A stretch of DNA of 64,000 nucleotides. It comes from an uncultured Lachnospiraceae bacterium (GTDB lineage Bacteria > Bacillota > Clostridia > Lachnospirales > Lachnospiraceae). Under the pieces are notes generated by a model, which saw only the letters and a program-made list of their open reading frames with translations, was not told the DNA's origin and searched no databases. The position numbers and the translations under genes are program-made. The stretch is taken from the NCBI GenBank assembly GCA_947626285.1, contig CANQRR010000006.1, forward strand, positions 31,789 through 95,788, in the 5' to 3' direction. This document shows, piece after piece, positions 17,436 to 25,658 of this stretch. The stretch's first letter is position 1; every line of letters begins with the position of its first letter.

Positions 17436-19556
17436 TTAATTTCCGCGCACCGGGTAGTTCATGCGCAGATAGGCATCTTTTTTCCAGCCGCCGCTTACCG
17501 GGGATACGAGAACCTGGATCTTCTTCACGGATTTCCGGTATTTCCAGTTCGCAAGCGAGACGCCGAGATTTATCGCGCTGTCGCACGGGACGACGTAGCT
17601 GCACTCAAGGATGTGCTTGCCGCTGTAGAAATGTACGCTGACCTGCGCCATCCCTGCGTCCGCTCCGTGCAGATACAGCGTCGTGTAGAAACAGGGATGA
17701 TCCGTAAACTTTATCTTACTGCCGAATGACTGGGAGAAACCCCAGAGGCTGTTGCGGTTTCTGCTGCTGTTGTGGTTTACGGTAAGGCTCGCCGCGTCGC
17801 CTGTGCTGGACGAGACGGCGCCGTAAGCGCCCCAGTTCCGGGCGAGGTCAGCCGCTTGCTGATAGGCGGCGACAGGCACCAGCTGGCCGGACGCAAAGGT
17901 GTATTTTTCATACAGTTTTTTCTTGAATCCGGGGATTACCTTTTTCCATTTGCTGATGCCGATAACGGCGCGCGCGTCGGCGGTGATGCTGTTTCCGAGG
18001 TTGGTATCCATGTACTTGAATACCTGCCAGGAGTCCTTCTTTGTGTTGGCCCATTCGGGAAGACTGCTGGAGGGATCGGTCGTCCAGAGCCCGAGATTGA
18101 GTCCCTGGTCGATCTCCACCTGATGGTCGACATGACGGTTCATGATAAAGGAGTCGATCATGCTGTTTGCCTCTGTCAGATAATAGCTGTAGGCGATCGC
18201 GGCCGACTGTTCTTTCTGGGCGTCGGCTCCGGAGGAGCGCACGGAAGTATACCCCTGCTCGGAGAGGATGATGCGCGTCTTGGATCCATAGTTTTTCTTG
18301 ATAAAGGAAGTCAGGACGCTGATGTTTTTCATGCTGATGACAGGAGAGGACAGCGCCTGTTTCGCCTGCCCGTTCACATCCGCCCAGAAGCGCGGCTCCG
18401 TCAGAGGAGAGCCGTAGGGGTGGAACGCCAGGTTCCAGTTGATGTTGCCCTGCTTCTTGAGCTGGGAGGCAAAGGTCGTCAGCATCTCGCGGGATGTGAA
18501 GCTCCCGCCCACGCGGGTGTTCCACAGGTGGTCGAGCGAGATGTAGACGCGGGCGTTGGAGTAGATGCTCGTCATTGTGTTGTATGTCATGCGGAACGCG
18601 TCCGCGTAGACCTGGGCGTACTGCTTCAGAGACAGTGCCCCGGCGTAGTTGTAGACGCTGTAATTGTTGACCTCGTTTCCGACGATCCAGTTGACAATGC
18701 GGCCGTGCTCCGCCGCATCGGAGCCGTACCGTGTTCCAAGGAAGGAGAGCGTCGCCTGCAGTTCTTCCCTTGCGGAAGCATTCGCCGTGTTCCACGCGTA
18801 GAAGCTGTGACCAGCAACGCACCCCGACGGATAGATCAGGGATTTGAGATCGTCGCGCCAGCCCAGCAGAAGAATCGCGCTCACCGTGACGTTGTTCTCC
18901 TTCAGCGCGGTCAGCTGAGCGTCGTAGCTGTTGACGAGCGCCTTGCGGAACCAGTAGGTCTTCCCGTGGTAGTCATACGGGTAGGAGAAGGTGTTGTTCT
19001 GCTCGGCGGGGGACGAGATCAGCTCGGAAAATACGATATTCATCGCGGAATGCTGAATGTTCAGATCGATCGCGTCCTCGAGCATATTGGCGCTCACCTG
19101 CAGTCCCTTCTTGGAGACTGCCTTCGGAAACGCGTATTTGTACTTCGCGGCCTTTTTGGGATTGGATATGTAGCGCGCGTTGCTGACGATCTTGTACGCG
19201 CCGCCTTTCTTTTCCGCGATTACGAAACGGGAGTACAGAAGGGTGGACTCCGTCGCGTTGCCCAGCTTGACGGAGAAGTTCATCTTCTTCGCCTTTTTCG
19301 CGGAGGCAAGAGGCACGGTGCCCGGCCCGATCCCGGAGTCGGAAAAAGAGAGCGCGAACAGATAGCATTTCTGGCCGCTGATCTTTTTGGTGTTGGAAAC
19401 AGAAGCTTTGACCTTGACCTTGTTGGCCTTCGCCAGACTGCAGCTGGTGATCTTGGCGGGTTTGTCGGCCGCCAGAGCGGAGACAGGCGTCAGCGCCAGG
19501 GCCAGCAGGAAAAAGACAGACAGAAAGAACCCTTGGTATTTCTTTGTGAATCGCAT
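17436..19556 (-). CDS. Secreted DUF5722 (clan GH-A-like) protein
   Basis: 706-aa exoprotein; the start at 19556 is chosen because a signal peptide follows (hydrophobic core FFLSVFFLLALALTPVSALA) and a GGGGGGG-type ribosome binding site precedes it. An N-terminal beta-sandwich-like region (about 30-150) is followed by the DUF5722 domain. The latter has the look of a retaining clan GH-A glycosidase: IVGNEVNNYS would hold the acid/base Glu and IILSEQGYTS the nucleophile Glu. A C-terminal jelly-roll-like region follows. The substrate is unknown. It is transcribed convergently with the PdaB-like gene and divergently from citrate synthase. Confidence 0.82.
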   Translation of the reverse strand: MRFTKKYQGFFLSVFFLLALALTPVSALAADKPAKITSCSLAKANKVKVKASVSNTKKISGQKCYLFALSFSDSGIGPGTVPLASAKKAKKMNFSVKLGNATESTLLYSRFVIAEKKGGAYKIVSNARYISNPKKAAKYKYAFPKAVSKKGLQVSANMLEDAIDLNIQHSAMNIVFSELISSPAEQNNTFSYPYDYHGKTYWFRKALVNSYDAQLTALKENNVTVSAILLLGWRDDLKSLIYPSGCVAGHSFYAWNTANASAREELQATLSFLGTRYGSDAAEHGRIVNWIVGNEVNNYSVYNYAGALSLKQYAQVYADAFRMTYNTMTSIYSNARVYISLDHLWNTRVGGSFTSREMLTTFASQLKKQGNINWNLAFHPYGSPLTEPRFWADVNGQAKQALSSPVISMKNISVLTSFIKKNYGSKTRIILSEQGYTSVRSSGADAQKEQSAAIAYSYYLTEANSMIDSFIMNRHVDHQVEIDQGLNLGLWTTDPSSSLPEWANTKKDSWQVFKYMDTNLGNSITADARAVIGISKWKKVIPGFKKKLYEKYTFASGQLVPVAAYQQAADLARNWGAYGAVSSSTGDAASLTVNHNSSRNRNSLWGFSQSFGSKIKFTDHPCFYTTLYLHGADAGMAQVSVHFYSGKHILECSYVVPCDSAINLGVSLANWKYRKSVKKIQVLVSPVSGGWKKDAYLRMNYPVRGN

Positions 19557-19602
19557 AATAACCCCCCCTAAACATTTATCCCCTGAGTAATTGCATAACT
19601 TT

Positions 19603-19631
19603 ATTCTAGCATTGTTTCCGGTTTCTGTAAA
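19603..19631 (-). promoter_or_regulatory. Promoter of the DUF5722 gene
   Basis: On the minus strand: TTTACA (19631-19626), 17-bp spacer, TAGAAT (19608-19603), about 45 bp before the start codon. Confidence 0.5.
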
Positions 19632-19640
19632 TGGAGAAAC

Positions 19641-19669
19641 TTGCAGAAAGAAAAAAGTTATGTTATGAT
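19641..19669 (+). promoter_or_regulatory. Promoter of the citrate synthase gene
   Basis: TTGCAG (19641-19646), 17-bp spacer, TATGAT (19664-19669), 49 bp before the start codon, back to back with the DUF5722 promoter. Confidence 0.5.
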
Positions 19670-19717
19670 TTAATCTACTTATAACGGACAACTGTGAAGA
19701 AAAAAGGAGGCTGCTGA

Positions 19718-21058
19718 ATGGGATATGAGAAGAACATAATGGATTACGCAGGAAAAAAGGAAGAATTATGCAGAAAGAATGATCAGATCTCAGATCATCT
19801 GTTTCAGGAATATGGGGTGTACCGCGGACTCAGGGATCAAAACGGCAAGGGCGTCGTGACGGGCCTGACCAGCATCTCGAAGATCGTCTCTTTTCAGGAT
19901 GTGGACGGAGTCAAGACGCCGTGCGACGGCCAGCTCTGGTACCGGGGTTATCCGGTGCAGCATCTCGTGCAGGAGCTGGACCGGGACAGCTTTGGCTTTG
20001 AGTCTACGGCATATCTGCTGCTGTTCGGGGAGAAGCCGAACGCGCAGGAGCTGCTGGAGTTCCGCCAGATCCTTGCGGAAGGTCGGGATCTGCCGACAAA
20101 TTTCACCAGGGACGTGATCATGAAGGCGCCGAGCCGCGACATCATGAATTCCATGATCCGCAGCATCCTGACGCTGGCGTCCTACGACGACCGGGCGACG
20201 GACACGGAGCTCGGGAACAGCCTTCGGCAGTGCATCCAGCTCATCAGCGTGTTTCCGCTTCTCGCGGTGTACGGATATCACGCCTACAACCACTACGAAC
20301 ATAATGACAGTATGTACATTCATCGTCCGGATCACGCGCTCTCCACGGCGGAAAATCTCCTGATGATGCTTCGCCCGGACCGCTCGTATACGAAGCTCGA
20401 GGCGAAGGTGCTCGACATTGCGCTGATGCTGCACATGGAGCATGGCGGGGGCAATAACTCCACTTTCACGACGCGCGTCGTGACGTCCTCCGGCTCCGAT
20501 ACCTACTCGGCGATCGCGGCGGCGATGTCGTCGCTGAAGGGGCCGAAGCACGGCGGCGCGAACATCAAAGTGATGGAGATGATGGAGGATATCCGCAGCC
20601 ATGTGCACAATTTTGAAGATAAAGATGAGGTCGAGGCGTATCTGGCTAAATTGCTCGACGGAGAGGCCTTTGACCGAAAGGGTCTGATCTACGGAATGGG
20701 GCACGCGGTGTATTCTCTCTCTGATCCTCGTGAGCGTATCTTCAAGGGATTTGTGGAGATGCTCGCGGCTGAGAAGCACCGTGAGGTCGACATGGCGCTG
20801 TACAATAATATTGAGGAGATCGCGCCGAAGCTGATTGCGAAGAAGCGCAAGATCTTTAAAGGCGTCAGCCCGAACGTCGACTTTTACAGCGGCTTTGTCT
20901 ACCAGATGCTGAATATTCCGGTAGAGCTTTACACGCCGATCTTCGCGATCGCGCGTATCGTCGGCTGGAGCGCGCACCGGATCGAGGAGCTGGTCGGCAT
21001 GAGCAAGATCATTCGTCCGGCGTATCTGAGCGTGATGAAAGAGAAAGAGGCGCTGTGA
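19718..21058 (+). CDS. Citrate synthase (citrate/2-methylcitrate synthase family)
   Basis: 446 aa. Condenses oxaloacetate with acetyl-CoA. The catalytic residues are in recognisable motifs: the first His in MLHMEHGGGNNSTF, the second in GPKHGGANIKVM, and the Asp in NVDFYSGFVYQML. The substrate-binding WYRGYPVQHL motif is near residue 75. An N-terminal extension of about 40 residues before the core is usual for clostridial enzymes of this type. AAGGAGG precedes the start. No other TCA-cycle genes are adjacent, so it may feed glutamate synthesis (inference). Confidence 0.93.
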   Translation: MGYEKNIMDYAGKKEELCRKNDQISDHLFQEYGVYRGLRDQNGKGVVTGLTSISKIVSFQDVDGVKTPCDGQLWYRGYPVQHLVQELDRDSFGFESTAYLLLFGEKPNAQELLEFRQILAEGRDLPTNFTRDVIMKAPSRDIMNSMIRSILTLASYDDRATDTELGNSLRQCIQLISVFPLLAVYGYHAYNHYEHNDSMYIHRPDHALSTAENLLMMLRPDRSYTKLEAKVLDIALMLHMEHGGGNNSTFTTRVVTSSGSDTYSAIAAAMSSLKGPKHGGANIKVMEMMEDIRSHVHNFEDKDEVEAYLAKLLDGEAFDRKGLIYGMGHAVYSLSDPRERIFKGFVEMLAAEKHREVDMALYNNIEEIAPKLIAKKRKIFKGVSPNVDFYSGFVYQMLNIPVELYTPIFAIARIVGWSAHRIEELVGMSKIIRPAYLSVMKEKEAL

Positions 21059-21111
21059 TCCATCCGCCCCGCGGCACAGGATCATGACAGAAGAGAGGAC
21101 ATACGTTTGAA

Positions 21112-21792
21112 ATGCTTGGAACGATTGTAAATACAGGGACGATCCTGACGGGCAGCGTGCTCGGGAGCGTCCTGCGCAAAGGCATCAAGGAGAAATATCA
21201 GAACGCGCTTTACACGGCGATGGGGCTGGCGGCCACGGTGCTCGGAATCAACGCCGTCGTCAGCAACATGGCAAAGAGCAAATACCCGGTGCTGTTCATC
21301 GTCAGCCTCGCGGCCGGCAGCCTGATCGGCACGATCATTAACATCGACGCGAAATTCCAGGGACTGGTCGGGAAATACTCCAAGTCCAATCTGGGGCAGG
21401 GGCTCTCGACGGGCATCCTGTTGTATTGCATCGGGACGCTCTCGATCCTGGGTCCCGTGATGAGCGCGCTGCACGGGGACAACACCTATCTGTTCACAAA
21501 CGCGACGCTCGACTTTGTCACGTCGACCGTGCTGGCGTCCACCTACGGCATAGGCATGGCGTTTGCCGCGCCGGTCCTGTTCTGCTGGCAGGGAGCGATC
21601 TATCTGGTCGCCCGCCATCTCTCCGGGTCGTTTTTTTCGGAGGACATGATCGCGGAGCTCTGCATCGTCGGCGGGGTGCTGATCTTCAGTTCCGGGCTCG
21701 GCATTCTGAAGATCAAGGACTGCAAGGCGCTCAACATGCTGCCGGCGCTGGCCGTGCCGATCCTGTTTTTTGTGATAAAAAGTTTGCTGTGA
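21112..21792 (+). CDS. DUF554 family membrane protein (YdfK/YqgA-like)
   Basis: 226-aa integral membrane protein with about six to seven hydrophobic segments. The start MLGTIVNTGTILTGSVLGSVLRKGI, read here in two family blocks, and the central SLAAGSLIGTIINID are characteristic of DUF554. The family has no established function. It follows citrate synthase by 53 bp and may share its transcript. The distance to the GH5 gene downstream is about 100 bp. Confidence 0.88.
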   Translation: MLGTIVNTGTILTGSVLGSVLRKGIKEKYQNALYTAMGLAATVLGINAVVSNMAKSKYPVLFIVSLAAGSLIGTIINIDAKFQGLVGKYSKSNLGQGLSTGILLYCIGTLSILGPVMSALHGDNTYLFTNATLDFVTSTVLASTYGIGMAFAAPVLFCWQGAIYLVARHLSGSFFSEDMIAELCIVGGVLIFSSGLGILKIKDCKALNMLPALAVPILFFVIKSLL

Positions 21793-21890
21793 CGGAAATG
21801 GTTTTTTCTGTAACGGAATGAAAGATCATTGCGACGCAGCGGATATGGCGGGATGGTCACGGTTTGCCCGCGACGGAAGGAGAAGATGAG

Positions 21891-23393
21891 ATGGAACGCA
21901 GATATAAAAGAAAGGGATTGCTTTGGCTGGGCAGCTTTGTGCTGATCCTGATTCTGGGATTTGCGACGCTGACCTGTACGGCGGGCGCGACGCCGGTCTC
22001 CGAGAACGGGGCGCTTTCAGTCCGGGGAACACATATCGTGAATGCGCGGGGAAACACCTTCCAGATCAAGGGTGTCAGCACGCACGGGCTCGCCTGGTTC
22101 CCGGAGTATGTGTCCAAGGCGGCGTTTCAGGATCTGCGCGACAACTGGGGCGCGAACACGGTCCGGCTTGCCATGTACACGGCGGAGTACGGCGGATACT
22201 GTTCGGGCGGCGATCAGGCTGCCTTAAAGGCAAAGATCGACGAGGGCGTGAAAGCGGCGACCGATCTCGGCATGTACGTGATTATCGACTGGCATATCCT
22301 GAATGATAACAATCAGCCGTTCGGCCCTGCGGGACAGAATGCCGCGATCGGATTTTTTACGGAGATGGCGGGCAAATACAGGAATCACAACAATGTGCTC
22401 TACGAGATCTGCAATGAGCCGACCAGCGCGAATGGGGGAAGCTGGGGCAACATCAAGGCCTACGCGAATGCGGTGATCGGGGCGATCCGCCAGATCGACG
22501 GCGACGCGATCATCATCGTGGGCACGCCTACCTGGTCGCAGGATGTGGATGTGGCGGCGCAGAGTCCGCTCTCCGGGGGCAATCTGGTGTACGCCCTGCA
22601 TTTCTATGCGGGGACGCACAAGGAATCCTACCGGCAGAAGGCCGCGACGGCGATACAGGCCGGATTGCCTCTGCTTGTGAGCGAATTCGGCATCTCCGAC
22701 GCGTCCGGAAACGGTTCTCTGAACACTTCGGAGGGCAATAAATGGATCAGCTTTCTGAACCAGCATGGGATCGGCTACGTGGCGTGGAATCTCTCCAACA
22801 AGAACGAGTCCAGCGCGCTTTTGAAGAGCAGCGTGAAAAAGACCTCCGGCTGGAGCCTGTCGAATCTGAGCAAGTCCGGGAAGTGGCTGGTGAAGAAATA
22901 CGGCGGAAAGCTTTCGGGGAAAGCCGCGGATACATCGACAAAAAAGAAGAGTTCCAAGAAGACGACGACTGCCAAAAAGACAACGTCGAAAAAGACGACG
23001 GCCAAGAAGACAACGGAGAAAACAACAAAGAAAACAAGCGCCAAGACGTCTTCCAAGACGGTGAAGGCGACGGCAAAGAATGCCAAGGCGAGCGTACAGG
23101 TGACCGGCTCTTGGTTTGACGGGCAGCGCTATTATACGCAGTACAAGCTGACAGTTAAAAACAAGAGTAAGAATAAGCTCTCCGGCTGGAAGGTGAAAGT
23201 GAAGTTTCAAAACGCGGTCCAGCAGTCCGGCGACTGGAACGGCAAATATACATTTAAGAGCAATACGATCGTCATCAAGCCGGTATCCTACAATAAGAAG
23301 ATCGCCGCGAAAAAGTCTGTGACGGACATCGGGTTTATCGTGAGTTCGGCGGTGCCGGATAACAAAGTAGTGTCGGCGAAGGTTGTAAAGTAG
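21891..23393 (+). CDS. Secreted GH5 endoglucanase with Lys/Thr linker and CBM2-like C-terminal module
   Basis: 500 aa from the start at 21891, which has AAGGAG eight bases upstream. An N-terminal signal peptide (LLWLGSFVLILILGFATL) is followed by a GH5 (probably subfamily 2) catalytic domain, about residues 35-320. The acid/base is E176 in YEICNEPTS and the nucleophile E265 in LLVSEFGIS. A linker of about 55 residues composed of Lys, Thr and Ser (nucleotides about 22,938-23,085) leads to a C-terminal domain of about 100 residues. That domain has GSWFDGQRYYTQYKLTV, SGWKVKVKF and DIGFIVSS and resembles a cellulose-binding CBM2. The likely role is hydrolysis of beta-1,4-glucans outside the cell. 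Confidence 0.9.
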   Translation: MERRYKRKGLLWLGSFVLILILGFATLTCTAGATPVSENGALSVRGTHIVNARGNTFQIKGVSTHGLAWFPEYVSKAAFQDLRDNWGANTVRLAMYTAEYGGYCSGGDQAALKAKIDEGVKAATDLGMYVIIDWHILNDNNQPFGPAGQNAAIGFFTEMAGKYRNHNNVLYEICNEPTSANGGSWGNIKAYANAVIGAIRQIDGDAIIIVGTPTWSQDVDVAAQSPLSGGNLVYALHFYAGTHKESYRQKAATAIQAGLPLLVSEFGISDASGNGSLNTSEGNKWISFLNQHGIGYVAWNLSNKNESSALLKSSVKKTSGWSLSNLSKSGKWLVKKYGGKLSGKAADTSTKKKSSKKTTTAKKTTSKKTTAKKTTEKTTKKTSAKTSSKTVKATAKNAKASVQVTGSWFDGQRYYTQYKLTVKNKSKNKLSGWKVKVKFQNAVQQSGDWNGKYTFKSNTIVIKPVSYNKKIAAKKSVTDIGFIVSSAVPDNKVVSAKVVK

Positions 23394-23410
23394 GAATCTT
23401 AAGGCTAAGG

Positions 23411-24787
23411 TCAGGAAACTGTGGAAAAAGGAAGCGAGACAGTGAAGGTCGCCCCTCCGCCCGGCGTGTCGGAGAGGGCGATCTTTCCGTGATGAAGGCG
23501 CGCGATCTCCTGCGCGATGCACAGACCCAGGCCGAAGTGCGACTTGTCCGTGCGGGAGCGGTCGAGCCGGTGAAAGCGCTCGAAGACCGCCTCTTTCTGA
23601 TTGTCCGGGATGCCGGGGCCGTTGTCGCTGACGGTGATGCGTAGACAGCCTGTACGTTTTTTATATTTAGGCTTTGCGGTTCCTGTAATCGTTTGTCCGG
23701 AGCGTGAGCAATTGTTAGGAGCGGTTTGATGGTCAAAGGACAGCGCGAGACGGACCAGGCCGCCGGACGGGGTGTAGGAGAACGCATTCTCGATCAGGAT
23801 CGAGAGGAGCTGGCGGATGCGTTCCTCGTCACAGACACAGTGCGGCACGGGGTCGTCGGGCAGCGAGATTTCCCAGCGCAGACCGCGGGAGGCCGCCACG
23901 GGCTCAAACTGTTCCCAGACCTGCAGAAGCAGCGTGTCCGCTTCGACCTCAGAGGGACGGATCGACCAGCTGTGATTATCTGCGCCCGCGAGCTGCAGCA
24001 TGTCTGTGATGAGCCGGGACATTCGGTTTCCTTCGGAATCGATCACGTCGAGAAAATGAGAATTGTTCTCCATCGCGCCGTTTCGGACGGCGGCGACATT
24101 GCTCAAGATCACGGTGAGCGGCGAGCGCAGCTCATGTGAGGCAGATGCGACAAACTGCATCTGCTTTTTTCTGTTCTCAATGAGCGGTCGGAGCATGCGC
24201 TTCGTGAAACACCAGAAGAAGACGCCGAGCAGCGCGAGCGCGGCAAGGTCTGCGAGCAGAAACGCAAGGCGCTGCCGCAGAATACGTTTCTCCATTTGAG
24301 AGAGCGGCTGCAGCACGGTGACGCCGATGTATCCGTTGTCGCGAGGGATCAGGCCGACGGAGGCGTTGTAATGTTCTCTGCCGTAGGTCAGGGGAAATTC
24401 CTCGTAGCGCGTCAATACACTGAGCGTGCCGGGATCCTGCAGATCAAGGCCGTAGGTTTCAAGCGCCTTTGTTCCCGCCGCGGCCCACAGCTCTTCGGGA
24501 ACGGCCGCCTCATCCAACTCCTGAAAAAAGAGCGGCGTGCCGTTGTCGGTAATCCGCAGGAAGAACTGATGGTTGTGCTCCATCTGCCGGACCCAGGTGT
24601 GGGACAGGGAGATCTGCTGTTCCAGGTTGTGGTACATCGTGTCGAGGCTCGCGAGGAAGGAAGAATGTTCCTGAGCGCGGATGACAGATTCGGAGATGTA
24701 CAGGCAAATACACGAAAGGACCGCGAGGACAAGCGCGGTGATCGCGACGCACAGGGCGGTGAGCTGGAGGTGGAGTTTGCGGAACAT
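23411..24787 (-). CDS. Sensor histidine kinase
   Basis: 458-aa membrane histidine kinase. Two membrane segments (about residues 10-32 and 175-195) enclose an extracellular sensor of about 140 residues. The H box is SASHELRSPLTVIL (His near residue 220), the N box SILIENAFSYTP, and the G boxes SDNGPGIPD and HFGLGLCIA. It lies 12 bp downstream of the response-regulator gene, forming a two-gene operon. The pair is divergent from a sugar-transporter operon, which it may control. The signal is unknown; an extracellular carbohydrate or cell-envelope signal is only a guess. Confidence 0.93.
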   Translation of the reverse strand: MFRKLHLQLTALCVAITALVLAVLSCICLYISESVIRAQEHSSFLASLDTMYHNLEQQISLSHTWVRQMEHNHQFFLRITDNGTPLFFQELDEAAVPEELWAAAGTKALETYGLDLQDPGTLSVLTRYEEFPLTYGREHYNASVGLIPRDNGYIGVTVLQPLSQMEKRILRQRLAFLLADLAALALLGVFFWCFTKRMLRPLIENRKKQMQFVASASHELRSPLTVILSNVAAVRNGAMENNSHFLDVIDSEGNRMSRLITDMLQLAGADNHSWSIRPSEVEADTLLLQVWEQFEPVAASRGLRWEISLPDDPVPHCVCDEERIRQLLSILIENAFSYTPSGGLVRLALSFDHQTAPNNCSRSGQTITGTAKPKYKKRTGCLRITVSDNGPGIPDNQKEAVFERFHRLDRSRTDKSHFGLGLCIAQEIARLHHGKIALSDTPGGGATFTVSLPFSTVS

Positions 24788-24799
24788 AGGCGGGCTCCT

Positions 24800-25477
24800 T
24801 TAAGTATTAGAGTGTAGCTGGTACCCGACGCCGCGCACGGTGCGAAGCTCGACGGTGCTGCCGACGGAGTGAAGGCGGCGGCGCAGGAAGTGGATGTAGT
24901 TGTCGAGGTTGCCTTCCTCGATGTCGGCGTCGGGACCCCAGACGCGCAGCAGGATCGTTGCGCGGGGAATCGTCTGCCCGGTGTTCTGCAGAAAGAGCAG
25001 GAACAGGTCGCCTTCGCGGCGCGAGAGCGTGCAGCTGCGATCTCTGCATTGCAGAAGATTCTGTTCCGGCCGGTAAGTGAGGTCTCCGAAGGCAAGCCCG
25101 CGCGCTTCGGTCAGACGCTGCGGACGGCGGCTGATGCAGCGGATGCGCGCCATCAGTTCCTCAAACGCGAACGGTTTGACGATGTAGTCGTCCGCCCCGC
25201 AGTCTAGCCCGTCGATCCGCTCGTCGAGGCTGCCGAGTGCCGTCAGAAAGATGACAGGAACATTCACATGCTGCTTCCGGGCGAGCCGCAGCACTTTCAT
25301 GCCGTCCATCTCGGGCAGCATGCGGTCTAAGAGCACCAGGTCGTGCGCGTTTTCCAGAAGATAAAACAGCCCCTCTTCGCCGTCGTGCGAGACCGTCACA
25401 TCAAAGCCCTGCTGTTCCAACATGGATTGCAGCGAGCAGCATAGTTCCTTGTCGTCCTCGATCAGCAGTATGCGCAT
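24800..25477 (-). CDS. OmpR/PhoB family response regulator
   Basis: 225 aa. Receiver domain with the acidic pair in IEDDKEL, phosphorylation site D51 in LVLLDRMLPEMDG, and the conserved Lys in DYIVKPF. A winged-helix domain follows from about residue 128, with SRREGDLFLLFLQNTGQ and the recognition region NLDNYIHFLRRRLHSVGS. It would activate or repress genes through tandem direct repeats; one such pair lies in the divergent intergenic region. It is co-transcribed with the kinase gene. Confidence 0.94.
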   Translation of the reverse strand: MRILLIEDDKELCCSLQSMLEQQGFDVTVSHDGEEGLFYLLENAHDLVLLDRMLPEMDGMKVLRLARKQHVNVPVIFLTALGSLDERIDGLDCGADDYIVKPFAFEELMARIRCISRRPQRLTEARGLAFGDLTYRPEQNLLQCRDRSCTLSRREGDLFLLFLQNTGQTIPRATILLRVWGPDADIEEGNLDNYIHFLRRRLHSVGSTVELRTVRGVGYQLHSNT

Positions 25478-25542
25478 GTCGTCGCCTCCCCTTTCCGTTT
25501 GTCTGTCTGAATACGATAATACTTTATCAGTATAACATAATA

Positions 25543-25606
25543 GTCTCTAAACTTTCTATAAAATGCAAAAAACAATTTTCCCCGAACTTAGAGCAAATTT
25601 AGAGAC
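25543..25606. promoter_or_regulatory. Candidate response-regulator operator in the divergent region
   Basis: Two direct TTAGAG hexamers start 11 bp apart (25588-25593 and 25599-25604), the spacing used by OmpR/PhoB-type dimers. The same element occurs inverted at 25543-25551 (GTCTCTAAA, exact complement of TTTAGAGAC at 25598-25606). It lies between the response-regulator gene and the sugar-binding protein gene, so it could serve autoregulation and control of the transporter. This rests on sequence pattern only. Confidence 0.45.
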
Positions 25607-25658
25607 AGGTAGATTACACTGACTGAGAAAATGAAAACATTCAACAGGAGGTCGGGAT

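Noticed and set aside
17772..19571. Long plus-strand open frame (about 599 codons) opposite the DUF5722 gene
   Set aside because: It is the antisense shadow of a GC-rich gene with clear signal peptide and domain motifs; the translated shadow is Arg/Gly/Val-rich with no recognisable motif and no ribosome binding site.
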